From Tenrec ecaudatus (lineage: Eukaryota; Chordata; Mammalia; Afrosoricida; Tenrecidae): a stretch of DNA of 64,000 bases. Under the pieces are notes generated by a model, which saw only the letters and a program-made list of their open reading frames with translations, ran no database searches and had not been told where the DNA came from. This document shows, one piece after another, positions 11,060 through 23,304 of the stretch. The position numbers were made by a program, and so were the translations under genes. The stretch is taken from contig NC_134535.1 of the NCBI RefSeq assembly GCF_050624435.1, positions 124,235,731 through 124,299,730 of the forward strand. The letters run 5' to 3'. Position 1 is the first letter of the stretch; each line of letters begins with the position of its first letter.

Positions 11060-11345
11060 CTCATCTCACACTAGTAAGACTCAGTAAGATTTACAACTCA
11101 TAGCTCATCAGAAACCATGGAGGCCAGAAACAATGGAATGACACATTTTCAATGCAGAAAGGAAGGAAGAAAGTCCAAGCATTCTATATCTGGCAAAACA
11201 ATCTATCAAATATGAAAAAAAGAGGAAGAGAAAAGACAACCCTAGATTTTAAAAACCCAAGAGTTCATTACTAAAAGACATAGTTTACAAGAAGCACCAG
11301 AGGGAGTTTCTCTGGTTGAAACAAAAGGATTCTAGAAAGTAGTAT
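11060..11345 (+). mobile_element. Old L1 ORF2-derived fragment
   Basis: Matches the recognisable stretch near the 3' end of mammalian L1 ORF2 ('catcagaaaccatggaggcc', 'cattctatatctggcaaaac', 'aaaagacatagtttacaag'). Frames are broken throughout. Confidence 0.6.
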
Positions 11346-11474
11346 ACTTTCCTAGGAAGAAAGAAAAATGTCCTGGCAATCTACAGAAAGATCACAGCCC
11401 CTGGGAATTGTGGAACCCAATTCTACTCTGAAATACATAGGGTTATTATGAGTCACAGTGGAGTACATGACAAT

Positions 11475-11690
11475 TGGTTTTATTTGGCTTTTTATCAAAG
11501 CCAAATAAATAAACCCACTGCCAGCAAGTCGATTCCAATTCATAGTAACCCTATCGAACAGGTTGGGTTTACAAGACAGTAAAACTTTAAGGGAGCAGAA
11601 AGCCCCATCTTCCCCTTGGAGCAGCTAGTGGTTTTCAAACTCTGAACCTTTTGGTTAGCAGCCCAACATATAACCCACTATGCCACCAAA
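11475..11690 (-). repeat. AfroSINE
   Basis: Reverse orientation: 'cactgccagcaagtcgattc', 'catagtaaccctatcgaaca', 'ggttagcagcccaacatata', ending 'cccactatgccacca'. Nearly full length. Confidence 0.85.
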
Positions 11691-11747
11691 TGTTGGCAAA
11701 ACACATGAGCCAGCCAGGAATAGAAGGGAACTTCCTCAAACTCATAA

Positions 11748-12235
<488 letters not shown>

Positions 12236-12279
12236 GGATCCATGCTAAACCCACAGTTAGCATCATACTTGATGATAAA

Positions 12280-13150
12280 TGGCTCAATATTTCAAATGGG
12301 CAAAAGAGTCAAATCATAATATATCCAAAGAAGAATCCAAATCATTAATAAGTATATAACTAAGATCCCCAACATCAGTAACCACCAAGGAAATGCAAAA
12401 CAAACCGAGTGAGACACCACTTCATAGCAATTACTATGGCCATGTGAAAAGACAAATGACAAGTGTTGGTGAGGATGTAGAGAAACTAGAATGTTCAGAG
12501 TCTATACACTGCAGAAGAGAATGTAAAACTATAACGCCAATTTAGAAAACAGTCTAGCAACTTCACAAAACACAGGTGTATGACATATAAATAGCCCTGT
12601 GGTTCTGCCCCAAAGTATATGCCCGAAGGATGTGGAAGACATGTGTCCACACAGCACCTTGTACACAAATATTCATAACAGCTGGGCCATAATAGCTCCA
12701 AAGTAGAAACCACTCAAATGACCATCAGCTAAAAAGTGAATAAACAAAATATAGTGTAACTATACAAATCAGTTAATATTTAACAGTAAAAAGAGATGGA
12801 ATACATTTTGCAACATGGAAAAAATCTACTAGCATCCTGCTATACAAAAGAAGCCAGTCACAAAAGATTCCATATTGCATGATTTTACTTATGTGAAATG
12901 GCCGGAGTGGACAAATCCAAAGACACTGAAGGGAGGAGGAGTGATTGCCTAAGCCTGGAGGTTGAGGAAAAATAGGAAGTGACTACTAATGGGGATGGGG
13001 TGACTCTGAGTGACAGTGCAAAGTTTTGGAGTTGGCTGCTGTGATAGTGGTCCACTTCTGTTACTATACAAGAAGTCACTGAATTGTATGCTTTAAATAT
13101 GTGCGTTGTATTGTATGTGAATTCTACCTCAAATGGTTATAAAAGTGACT
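12280..13150 (+). mobile_element. Old L1 3' region (ORF2 end to 3' UTR)
   Basis: Resembles the conserved end of mammalian L1 ORF2: 'ccatgtgaaaagacaaatga', 'caagtgttggtgaggatgta', 'aaatattcataacagctggg', 'attccatattgcatgatttt', then the classic 'gtatgctttaaatatgtg' region. Frames are interrupted. The RPS15A retrocopy lies just upstream, inside or beside this old element. Confidence 0.7.
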
Positions 13151-13829
13151 ACATGACTCAAAAAGTTCATATAAAGTAATAAAGCACACTGGTAAAAGTA
13201 TATGCTTAGTAAATATAAAGTATATGTTTTGTTTGTAACTCCACACCCTCTTTTCTCCTATCTTAAAAAGTTGCATAATGAAAAAACATTAAGTTTATAT
13301 TGATGGACACACACAGAGATATACAGATATAATTTTGGATATTAACAGCATAAAATGATGCAGGAACTAAGTTTTTAATATACTATTGAAATGAAGTTGG
13401 CATTAATCCAAGCCAGATTGTTATCAGTTACGATGTTAATAGTAATTCCCAGAGCAACTATTAATTATGCAGTTATGTGGACTTTAATAACTTCAGCATT
13501 GAGCTATTGTCAAATATTAATTAGATGTTTACGTGGAAGTTGTCTTGAACATCTTCCGTTTCTTTAATGAATAAAAAGTAGCAGGGGAAACTAACTCTTT
13601 GTGACTTTAATAACTTATCACCATAGGATTCTACATACATTCCAAGCGTGCATCTCTATAAAGGTCGTGCAATTTTGTTTGGCTTTGTTAGAGTTTGAGG
13701 ACAGATTTGGTGGAAACTTGATGGGGCAAGATTAGATTATGCTGGAAAATCCAAAGAATGATACTAATTTTTGTAGAGTTGCCTCTCTCTAGCAATAATA
13801 AAATCTATTTTCTTGGAAGTAGAAGGTAG
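13151..13829. other. Unassigned sequence
   Basis: AT-rich, no open frame of note and no repeat landmark recognised. Confidence 0.35.
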
Positions 13830-14035
13830 TGAAGGAATCCTAGAGGCACAGTGGCTGCTAATCAAAAGGTCAGGGGTTCGTACCATCCAACCGCTCTGCA
13901 GACGAGACAGCCTACTTCATGAATATTTACAGCCTCTAAAACCCTACAGAGCCATTCTCCTCTGCCCTGCAGGGTCTCTGTGAGTGGCATTCTCTTTGAT
14001 GGCAATGATTTTGGTGTGGTTAGTTGGAAGTGAGC
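13830..14035 (+). repeat. AfroSINE
   Basis: Diverged plus-strand copy: 'gaatcctagaggcacagtgg', 'gctaatcaaaaggtcagggg', 'ttcgtaccatccaaccgctc', ending near 'gatggcaatgattttggtgt'. Confidence 0.75.
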
Positions 14036-14288
14036 TGAAGAAATCCTTTGTTATTTCAGCCTATAACCGGTAGGTGGAGTCAGAGTACAAAAGACCCATC
14101 CAAGAGACAAAAACAGAATGGGGTTGGGGGAAACAAATAGCTTAAGGGAGCAGAAATGTGCCTAGACATTAGGAAGCATCCTCCCAGGCAAATGATTATA
14201 TTTAGGGTAGGATGCAAGAGGAAGAAATAGAATATTTAAAACAGCGATTATATGAGCCCAGGCTGTATAGTGAAACAGTAGGTGTATG

Positions 14289-14362
14289 AGGGAACTTCAA
14301 AAAGTTCAGGGGAAAATGGAATTAAAAAATAATGGCACTTTCCCCTGAATTTTTTGAAGTCC
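14289..14362. repeat. Palindromic miniature inverted-repeat element (about 74 bp)
   Basis: The left arm 'gggaacttcaaaaagttcag' and the right arm 'cctgaattttttgaagtcc' are near-perfect reverse complements, separated by about 30 bp. This is a MITE architecture. The arms resemble mammalian mariner-type MITEs with TTCAAAAAGTTC ends, but I cannot fix the family. Confidence 0.65.
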
Positions 14363-15184
14363 AATTTGTTCCTATGGTTTCTTCCAAGGCATTCAGTTGC
14401 ACACAATTGTTGATGGTAAGTTTTAAATCGGTAGCTTCAGTCTGAAAACTCTCAAGCAAGAGCTGACACTGCAGAAATTCTCCAGACAGAATTTCTTCTT
14501 TCTCAGAGCAACCTTGGTTTTACTCTTGAAACCATTCAACTGGGTGCAACTGATTGCAGCCCCGCACACCCTGGAAGATAGTTTTTACTTAAGGAGTCAA
14601 TTGATTATGAATGTGAACCACATCTACAAAAGACCTTCCATGCCCAGATTACTGATTCAGTAAGTATGTACTAGCTTCTAGCCAGGCGGATACATAAAAC
14701 TAACTTCCACAGAGAATGAAATAAATCTCAAGTGATATTTGACGAGGGCTGTTTAGACATATACTTAACTAATGACAGGAGGATGATCTAAGTGACTTGT
14801 CCAGATCTATTTTATTTTACTGAGTTAGATCTGTTCAGCATCTTTAATGCCAGTCTTTCAAATGCATGCTGGAAAAAAAAAAGGTCATTGAGAAGTTCTT
14901 GATGTATTCCAAGAAGATGCTTGATTTTCGTAAGATGCTTGCATGTATTTGAGCATCCCCGGCAAGGTGGGCAACTGCAAAGTGGGGCAAAATGAACTGA
15001 AGAGGCAGAACAAAATACTAAGAACAAAGCAGATATTTCAAGAAAGCAGGTTTACAGAGACACGTAGATGAAGAGTAAACGGAAAGAATGAGAAACTTCT
15101 TAGGAGAAGGGTTGGCATTCCTGGGAGTAAGGATATAAAGTAATTTGAATCTACAAACATATAAACCAACCCAGACCCCATTGC
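14363..15184. other. Unassigned sequence
   Basis: No gene or repeat landmark recognised. The minus-strand frames near 14812-15203 are short and not supported by any similarity I can see. Confidence 0.35.
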
Positions 15185-15340
15185 TTATCAGACTGATTCC
15201 CACTTCTAGGAACCCTTATAGGACAGAGTGGGCCTATTCCGTAGGGTCTCCAAATCTTCATGGAAGCAGACTCACTCACCTTTCTCCTGTGGAGGGGCTG
15301 ATGGATTGACACATAGCGTTGCCACTAGGGCTCCCAACAT
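15185..15340 (-). repeat. AfroSINE fragment
   Basis: Reverse-strand body: 'gactgattcccacttctagg', 'aacccttataggacagagtg', 'ctttctcctgtggaggggct', ending 'gccactagggctcc'. Confidence 0.75.
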
Positions 15341-15880
15341 ATAAATGGAATAATAAAACAGAATTCTTGGATTCTTTCCCCCCTTTAAGCTTTTAAGCAC
15401 AATTCCATTTCTTGCCCTATCCTCATAAATGAGTTTTATTGAAAATTTTTAAGTATTTTAAACAATGTTCTTCTCACACTGAATAATAACATGCCACAGA
15501 CATCTCAAAAAAAACAAGGGAAATGCACCTTCCCCCAGCTTTCAGGCAAGGCACAGTAACCAGGCTCCAGTCCAGAAAGACGAGACTAAAACTAAGCTGA
15601 TGGTTTTACTGAATTAAGGATATCCATGAGAAGAAACAACTTGTGACGGGAGGAAATATCACCAGAGGCAATAGTCTGAAAAATTCCTAGAGATCATACA
15701 AGTCTGAAAAGAAGTTTATACTTCCATTCGTTCCTCGTGGAGGGCCCTCATAATGCACAGGTCCTGGGCACAGTTCTTGGAAGTGTTATGTTTTCATAGT
15801 GAGAACACATTTATGAGTCCCAGGGTGGAAGTTTTTAATCTTGAGTTTGTCTAATAAAACATAATCATAAAATTCAAAAA
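15341..15880. other. Unassigned sequence
   Basis: No gene or named repeat recognised. Confidence 0.3.
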
Positions 15881-17260
15881 AGATTGAACTGTTCTAATTA
15901 AGTTAATTACACACCAGAAAAAAAGCTCAACAACATTTAAAAGAATACATCAAAATCCAATGTTATCAAGGTAAATTTTACAATGTCTAGCATCCAATAA
16001 AAATTTCCAGACAGGCCAAGAAGCAGGGAAAATAATACGCATAGCCAATGGAGGATTGGGAATTCACGCAGTAGAAACATAGAAATTAAACAAATGATGG
16101 AACTGTTAGAATAATGGTCTTTTAAAAGCTAGTTTAAGCTATATAATAATGTTTTAAAAATGTATAGGGAACCATAAGTAACACTAGAAAAGTAATGAAA
16201 GAGAAAAAATTAAAATGTAAATTTTAAAGATGGAAACAATAATCAAGGAAGGGAGGGTGGGGGAAGGAGGGGAAAAATGAGGAGCTGATACCAAGGGCTC
16301 AAGTAGAAAGCAAATGTTTTAAAAACGATGATGGCAACAAATGTACAAATGTGCTTGACACAATGGATAGATTGTGATAAGAGTTGTACAAGCCCCCAAT
16401 AAAATGATTAAAAAGAAAGAAAAGCACAATAACTTAAATAAATTGGGTGAGAGTAATAGATCAGATACTGCTAAAAAAAGATGAATGAATTTGAAGACAT
16501 ATGAGTAGAAACTATCAAAAGTGAAGCAGAGGGAGAGAGACAGGGAGGCAAAAAATGGTTTAGAAAGGTAACAGGACAATTAGAAACCTACTAGACAATG
16601 TCAAGGAGCCTAATTTATGTGTAATTGCAGTTTCAGAAAGAGAAGAAAAAGATGTAGGAGTATATTTGAAAAAATATTTGCTGAAAACTTTTCAAATGAA
16701 GAAAAATGAAAGGCAAATAAAACAAAAAAACAGCCAGAACCCATAGATCTAAAGATTTACTCTACATATAAAGAAGACCGCACTAGACCCAACCAAAAAA
16801 AATGACTGAAACCTGAGGAAAAGAGAAAACTCTAAAAAGCCGCTGAAGAAACATACACACATTACTCAGAGAAACAAAGATGCAAATTGCAGAAGCCACG
16901 TGGTCCGAAACCATGCCCATCAATAGACAGTGCACCAACACAATGCATCCTAAAAGTGATAAACGGGTGGGAAGGGGACTGTCAACTCAGAACATTATAC
17001 CCAGATGAAACAGAACAAGAAATAAACGTGTACTAAAGGATTTTCCAAACAGAATCGGAGACAATTGAAGAGTTGCAAATCTCCCCTATAAGAAATCTGA
17101 TAGAAATCTTCAGGCAGCAATAAGTTATACCACATAAAAATTTGAATCAAGTACCAGAAGTGGTGAGTATGTGGATAAACATAAAAGGCATTTTTTCCCT
17201 CCCTCAGAAATCTTTTAAAAATAAAATTACCTGCCCAGAGCAAAACAATAACAATATACT
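15881..17260 (+). mobile_element. Old L1 ORF2 fragment, interrupted
   Basis: Patches resemble L1 ORF2/3' UTR ('catttaaaagaatacatcaa', 'ccagacaggccaagaagcag', 'gatggaactgttagaataat', 'tcagaacattatacccagat'). No frame is open. The young L1 3' end at 16236-16424 is inserted in it. Confidence 0.5.
16236..16424 (+). mobile_element. Short L1 3' end
   Basis: Starts in the G-rich block ('gggagggtgggggaaggagg'), continues 'gaggagctgataccaagggc' and 'tacaaatgtgcttgacacaa', ends 'cccccaataaaatgattaaa' plus A-rich tail. Confidence 0.85.
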
Positions 17261-17749
17261 TTGGAGTTTGTAACGTATGTAGAGTTAAAATATTTGACAG
17301 TAGATATATGCTGTTGTAAGATTTTTTGCATTGCACATGAAGGAGTGAAATATTTAGAGGTACACTATAATAACTTGAATATATATAACATGAATCCTAG
17401 AACCACAACCAAAAAAGGTAGAATAATCCAACAGAGGGGATAGACTGGAATTTGAAAAAAAAAAAAAGCATGCAAATGAAGGCAGGAACAATAGAAAAGA
17501 AACAACAAATGGATAAAACAACACACTTAAACTTAGTCTTAGTGCTAATTAAATTAAAAGTCAAAAAAATTAAAAATCAATTGTTTAAAATCTACAAAAG
17601 CAGCAATGTTAGCTTGGATTTTAAAAGCAAAATATAAGTCTCTGGTGACTGCAGTAAACCATTTTAAATGTATAGCAACAGAGAGGATAAACGTGAGGGT
17701 GCTGGGGAAGACTTGCTGTGGAAATCCCACTAAGTGAAAGAGGCCGTGC

Positions 17750-17915
17750 CTCAAACTTACCTGCAGCTCTTGGACTTCAGAGGGGAACTTCGCAGTGTGC
17801 CAGATGGCTGCTACACCAAGGGTGTAGAACTGGGGGTCCTTAGACTTTGGCTCGGTTCTCTTTGTCTTGAGGATGCCCAATGAATGGTGGCCCGGGACTA
17901 CCACTATTTTAACGT
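17750..17915 (-). other. Unidentified minus-strand open frame ending at a consensus splice donor
   Basis: Reading the minus strand from about 17915, an open frame gives a peptide containing VVVPGHHSLGILKTKRTEPK and later FYTLGVAAIWHTAKFPSEVQ, then ELQ, followed directly by GTAAGT (17763-17758), a perfect mammalian 5' splice site. The base composition is balanced, unlike the AT-rich DNA to its left. I do not recognise the protein. It may be a leftover of a gene or retrocopy, or chance. The upstream boundary runs into the MYL6 retrocopy. No acceptor was identified. Confidence 0.25.
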
Positions 17916-17934
17916 CCTCCTTGTGTGACTTCCC

Positions 17935-18550
17935 CGAGGATGTGTGACTTCCCCGAGGACCAGACCATGGAGTTCAAGGAGGCCTTCCAGTTGTTTGACC
18001 CAATGGGTGATGGCAAGATCCTGTCAGCCAGAATGGGGACATGATGAGGGCACTGGGCCAGAGTCCCACCAACACGAGGTGCTCAAGGTGCTGGGGAACC
18101 CCGAGAGTGATGCGATGAATGGGAAGGTGCTGCACTTTGAGCCCTTCCTGCCCGTGCTGCAGACGGTGGCCAAGAACAAGGACTAGGGCACCTACAGGGG
18201 CCACGCTGAAGGCCTTCGCGTGTTTCACAAGGAAGGGAACGGCATCGTCATGGGGGCTGAAATCCGGCATGTCCTTGTCACCCTGGGCGAGGAGATGACA
18301 GAGGAAGAAGTAGAGATGCTGATGACGGGCTCCCTGAGGACAGCCATGGGTACCAACTAGGAAGAGCTTGTCCCGATAGTGCTGAGCAGCTGAGGGCAGC
18401 CCTTCCCGTGGCCCCAGAGCCCTTCGCCTTTTCCCGTGTGAGACTGACTGAATGCAGTCTCACAGGCCTCCTCCCTGTCACAGCACCTCTCCTATCTTGT
18501 CTTCAGCAGCAGTCACCAAATAAACTTGCTCTCTGTGCAAAATTTTTAAA
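17935..18550 (+). pseudogene. MYL6: Processed pseudogene of myosin light chain 6
   Basis: Intron-less, degraded copy of the essential myosin light chain MYL6. Recognisable pieces in different frames: start region [20 protein letters not shown] at about 17940, then after a frameshift [20 protein letters not shown] and [14 protein letters not shown] stop TAG replaces the next Gln codon at 18184-18186. Later come [20 protein letters not shown] near 18260-18310 and EELV near 18360. The 3' UTR follows, with AATAAA at about 18519 and an A-rich end. EF-hand loops are altered by the frameshifts. A short direct duplication of 'gtgtgacttccccgagga' sits at its 5' end. Not functional. Confidence 0.9.
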
Positions 18551-18599
18551 AGATATTAATCTGGTAGGCCTGGTTTTGCCTTATCGCTACCCCCGCTCC

Positions 18600-19080
18600 T
18601 GAGATAAAGTTTATTGTGCCAACCTGGCCAATAAACACAGGTGGGGTTAATTGAAGGGCAGAGAGATAAATGGCTCAGTGAGCCTCGCCTTTCTAGTTCT
18701 TGGGTCTCTTGCTTTGTGATGGTTGGATCAGGGTGCAGCTGCCTTAGCCAGTTCCCTGCAAGACATCCCCCCAAGGAGAAGCCACATGGACCTACCCTGA
18801 TGCAGCCCTGGGTGCTGGAGCAGCCGTGAAGAGACCCCTGCCAGCGCTGAGATGCGTACACATTCACTGACTTGGCTTTCCTCCTGCAGTCGGCATCATT
18901 GTGTGTTTTGTGAGACTTTGTGGATTGGTGTCAGATATATGGGCCAATGTTGGACTTGTGGGCTTGGCCAGCACTGGGTGGGGATGTTTTCTTGATGCGC
19001 ACTTAACCTTTATATAAAACTCTTTCTTATACATACGAATTTCTGTGGATTTGTTTCCCTAGTTTATCAAGACTAACACA
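18600..19080 (-). mobile_element. Solo LTR-like element, variant with AATAAAC 3' end
   Basis: Minus strand begins 'tgtgttagtcttgataaact' then 'agggaaacaaatcc', and ends '...ggcacaataaactttatct' + CA. Same variant as 6879-7404 (shared 'ctggagcagccgtg', 'gccttagccagttccctgc'). TG...CA ends are clear, but flanking 5-mers gctcc/cccag do not match. Confidence 0.7.
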
Positions 19081-19379
19081 CCCAGGTAAATAGTGTCTAG
19101 TTACTTAAGAGTTTAATCTGTGCACATCAATAATTCATGTATTACAGTCTGTAGCCAGTTTATATATGTATAATATCCTTTTCTCAACTGTTTTAAATTC
19201 TATACCAGCAGCTAAATTAATGACATTATCAACAGAATTATCTGATGTCTCAGGGAGATGATTGATAATGTTTTCTAACATAAAATTACAATGATGCCTC
19301 TTTAACCAGAGACGTATACAAATCATAGATATATGAATGGATCTTGGGCTCACATGTAATTACAGCCCCAGTATAAACA
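19081..19379. other. Unassigned sequence
   Basis: AT-rich, nothing recognised. Confidence 0.3.
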
Positions 19380-20330
19380 CAATTAGTTCTTATGACATGG
19401 CCCTGCTTGATACCTACCCTCATAAAGATATCAATGATGATATAAGTTCTATAGGAAAGTATGGTGAAGAAACTAGATGGCGCCCAGCTATCAGAAAGGA
19501 TAGTGTCTGGGGTCTTAAAGACTTCTCTTCAAACAAGCAGCCATCTAAGTGAAGTGTCAACTAAGTCCACGTGAAAGAAGCACACAAGCCTGTGATACAA
19601 GGATTGCAAATAATAAAATACAAATACAAAGGGAATGGTGTCAGAACTTAAATTATGAACACCTAGTTGGCAGAAGGCTACGAATGACATTCAAAACCCC
19701 AAATCAGTTTGCATATGTATGCATAGATTAAATCTCTGATGAATCTCCTCTGATCACAGTTGGCTATAAATAGTTTATCAAACAGAGTATTGTAGATAGA
19801 ACGATAGTAGATATAGTAAATTTCTTATTTGATCCCCTTCTGACCCATTTAAAAGTTGTATCAGTTTAAAAAAAGTAAAGGAAAAATACAAGTGAATTAA
19901 GCTTCTGGCCAATAGCCTCTGAACATAGACCAGAGATGTGAATAGCCTTGATATTACTCAGAATGTGCTGGAAAGTAGATTTTGACAGATGTACAAAGGT
20001 TAAAATTTAACACCTTATCATTTGATATCCTTTTTGACCCATTTTAAAGTTGTCCTCATTTTAAATATTTTCTTCATTTCAAATGAGGTTTATCATATTA
20101 TTTTGTTTTTGCATTGGCTTGTTTGTCTTTATATGTATTTTGCTATGTGAAATTCAGAATGGGCGAATCTATAGAAACAGCACCTGAATTAATGGTCTCT
20201 AAGGGACATGGCAGGGGAAGTTGAGGGTAAATGGGGAGCTAATAAAAAGAAGTACAAGAAAGAAGAAAATGTTCTACAGCTCGTTGTGATGTTGATTGTA
20301 CAACGGGCTTTTAAAATAAAAATCCAGATA
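19380..20330 (+). mobile_element. Older L1 3' UTR fragment
   Basis: Contains 'tggcgcccagctatcagaaa', 'gtctggggtcttaaagactt', 'agccatctaagtgaagtgtc' and 'gaaagaagcacacaagcctg', then 'ggattgcaaataataaaata' and the alternative ending with 'gaagaaaatgttctacagct' found also near 8130. It is the older subfamily of the dominant L1. The section near 19900-20040 repeats the block 'gacagatgtac...aggttaaaat' seen near 7875. Confidence 0.65.
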
Positions 20331-20639
20331 ACTCATTCTACCATTCTTCAAATCTTGAGGTCCCTATTCAGTCTTCCCTCTTCTGTCAGAGTCCTCGTTA
20401 CGGTCGTTACATATATCATGTCCAGGATAGCTAGTTAGACTTAGTGGTAGGTGCAGGCGCCTCCATCTTTCCCTTTATGATTCAGTAAATTCTATTCTCT
20501 ACAAACAATGACAGCTTTCTTTCTTTCTTCCCAACCTGAAAGCTCACCCTGCCCCTTGTTGCTGATCTTACTACAAGACATAGAGCCTCTAGTGTTACAC
20601 TAAATCCCGATCTCAGTGGAAGCTTTCCATGTTTTACTC
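20331..20639. other. Unassigned sequence
   Basis: No gene or repeat landmark recognised. Confidence 0.3.
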
Positions 20640-21075
20640 TTAAGCTTAGTTTGGTAGATGTAGGGTTTTTTGGTTTTGTTTAAATCAGGCTAAGTTCTCT
20701 CCTATTCTTTGCTGAGAAATTTTGTTTTCTTTTTGCTTGCTTATTTTAGTGGATTTTGAAAAAAAATCAGCAATGGCTGTTGAATTCTGTTATTCTTTTT
20801 AATCTAATTCAAATCATGTGGTTTTTCTCTTTTAGTCAGATAACATGGTAAATCATGCTGATGTTTTTAAATGTCAAACCAACCTAACTTTCTTAGGCAA
20901 ATTCCACCTTCCTATGTAGTTTTTTATGTGTCATTGGAGTTGATATAAAATTCTCTTAATTTTAAACACATGTTCATGAAGGACTTTGCCCTCTCGCTCT
21001 CTTTTTAATGTCTTTCCCTGGTTTAGGCATTAGGATAATTTTGGTTTCATGAAATATTTTGGAAATACTTTGTCT
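20640..21075 (-). mobile_element. Old L1 ORF2 fragment
   Basis: Reverse-strand L1 ORF2: 'caaatcatgtggtttttctc', 'gatgtttttaaatgtcaaac', 'ccctggtttaggcattagga', 'tttggaaatactttgtcttc'. Frames are broken. Confidence 0.6.
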
Positions 21076-21257
21076 TCTTCTTTTAAACACATATAACTCA
21101 GTGACATTAATGGTGCCATGTTGTGCAAGGATCACCAATGTCTATTTCCAATTTTTTTCATCACCCTAAACAGAAACTCAGCACCCATTATTCCATAATT
21201 CCCCATTTCCAAGCACCAACCAGCACCTCATCTACTTTTTGTTTCTATACCTCTCTC

Positions 21258-21415
21258 CCCAAATTGAATCGATTCTGACTCATAGTGGCCCTTTATGAGA
21301 TCTGAGGCTTTAGGGGACCAAATAGGAGCATCTTTCTCCTAAGGAGCAGTTGGTGGGTTTGTACTGCCTACCTTGTAGTTAGCAATCCAACATTTATCTA
21401 TGGATATGCCACTTC
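21258..21415 (-). repeat. AfroSINE nested in old L1
   Basis: Reverse copy: 'gaatcgattctgactcatag', 'ctttctcctaaggagcagtt', 'ttgtagttagcaatccaaca'. Confidence 0.8.
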
Positions 21416-21738
21416 AGATATTTTACAGAAGGGTAATCAAACAATGTGTCCTTTTGATTGGCCTTATTTATCATAATGTTTTCAAGTTTCATCCAAATTG
21501 TAGCATGTATAAGATGTCTATGTGCTTTTGTGACTGAAAAATATCCCATTATATTGATGTACCACATTTTGTTTCCTATCCATCTGTTGAGGGACACTTG
21601 AGCTGATGCTACATTTTGGCTATTGTGGATAATGATGCAATGAACCTTGCTACACAAGTGTCTACAGTCCCTGCTTTCAAGTGTTTGGGGCATATACCTA
21701 GTAACAACATTGCTATGTCATGTGATAGCTGTTTACCT

Positions 21739-21999
21739 TTTTTAAAAGATTATTTTATTGGGGGCTCTTACAGTTATTACAACAATCCATACCTCAATTA
21801 TATCAAGCACATTTGTACATATGCTGCCATCATTATTTTCTAAACATTTACTTTCTATTTGAGCTTTTGGTATCAGCAACTTTTTCCCTCCTCTCCTTTG
21901 CCCCTTGTGACCCCTTGATAAATTATAAATTACTATTATTTTTATATCTTACAACAACTGCTATTTCCTTCCCCCATGGTTTCTGTTGTTCATCCCCCT
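21739..21999 (-). mobile_element. Young L1 3' end nested in old L1
   Basis: Reverse of the L1 tail: 'gattattttattgggggctc', 'tatcaagcacatttgtacat', 'gagcttttggtatcagcaac', ending within the G-rich/'ggatggacaacagaaa' block. 5'-truncated. Confidence 0.85.
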
Positions 22000-22704
22000 T
22001 GTGGTGGGGCTGGCGGTTTAACAAGTTTCCACAGCAGCAACACTATTTTACATTCAGACCAGCAACAAACAAGGGTTCCTGTTTCTCCACTTTTTTGTGA
22101 TTTTTTTATAACAGAAATGCTAATTAGCATACTGGAATAACTCATTGTGGTTTTGATTTGCATTTCCCTGATTAATGATTTTGAGGGTCCTTGTGTGAGC
22201 TTATCAGCCACTTGTATAATCTGACCGTTTGGAGAAATTTCTATTCCAGCGCTTTGACCATGTTTTAACTAGATTGTTGGACTTTTTGTTGTTGAGTTGT
22301 AGGACTTTATTTGGACAGGAAACCCTTATTGGATGTATACTTTGCAAATATTCTCTCCCATTCTATAAGTGTTTTCTCGTGCCCGTTGATGCACACAAGG
22401 TTTTTAAATTTTTAATAAAGTGTAATTTACATATTTTTCCTTTCATTGCGTGTGTTTTTGATATTATAAGAACCTATTTGCCAAACACATAGCCTTGTAG
22501 ATTGATCTCTAAGGTTTCTTCAGTGTTGTTATATTTAGATATATTTTGAGCTGCTTTTGTAAAGTAGTAGGTAAGGCTCCAACTTAATTCTTTTGCACGT
22601 GGGAACTCCTGGCACCATTAACTTAAAAGATGATTCTTTTCTATTGTTTTCCTATTGAATGGACTTGACACCCTTGTCAAAAATCAACATTGCATAGATG
22701 TAGA

Positions 22705-23145
22705 TCTTAGTCTCTGTGCTACTGTAACAGAAACACCATAAGGGAGTGCTTTTAAAGAACAGAACTTGATTTTATCATCATTTAGGAAGTTAGACATCCA
22801 AAATCAGTGTTAGACATTAGGAAGTTAGACATCCAAAATCAGTTCCTGGGATGGAGGGAAAGGCTCCCTTTGTCCACTTTTGGGGAAACTATGTGTCGCA
22901 GCCTGTTGCCCTGGGATCCCTCAGGTCCTTGGCAATATCCACATGGAATCTATTTTTCCCATTTTTTTCCTGTGTCTTTGTGCCAAATCTGATTTTTTTT
23001 CATAGCTCAATACCACTTAGGCTTAAGACACGTCCTATACTGAAATAGCCTTATTTAATAATAGTTCCCCAAATGGGATTGTATCCACAGGTTTAGGAGT
23101 TAGAATTCCAACACATATTTTGGGGGAACAGAACTCAATCAATAA
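22705..23145 (+). mobile_element. Old MaLR-like LTR nested in old L1
   Basis: Resembles a mammalian LTR of MaLR style: 'gtgctactgtaacagaaaca', 'aaagaacagaacttgatttt', a central block, and 'attttgggggaacagaactc' near the 3' end. It contains a short tandem duplication of 'aggaagttagacatccaaaa' (about 22787 and 22819). Family not certain. Confidence 0.5.
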
Positions 23146-23304
23146 CAATGTATGGGGTTATTTCAGAATTCTCAATTCTATTCCATTGGTTTATGTCCCT
23201 ATACTGGTACCACATTGCTTTCACTACTAGCTTTGTAGAAAGTTTGGAAATATGGAAGAATGAGTCCTCCGATTTTGCCATTCTTCTTCTGATCTGGCAA
23301 TCCA

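Noticed and set aside
17935-18550. Considered as a functional EF-hand gene.
   Set aside because: Frameshifts, an in-frame TAG and lack of introns with a 3' poly(A) region show a dead retrocopy of MYL6.
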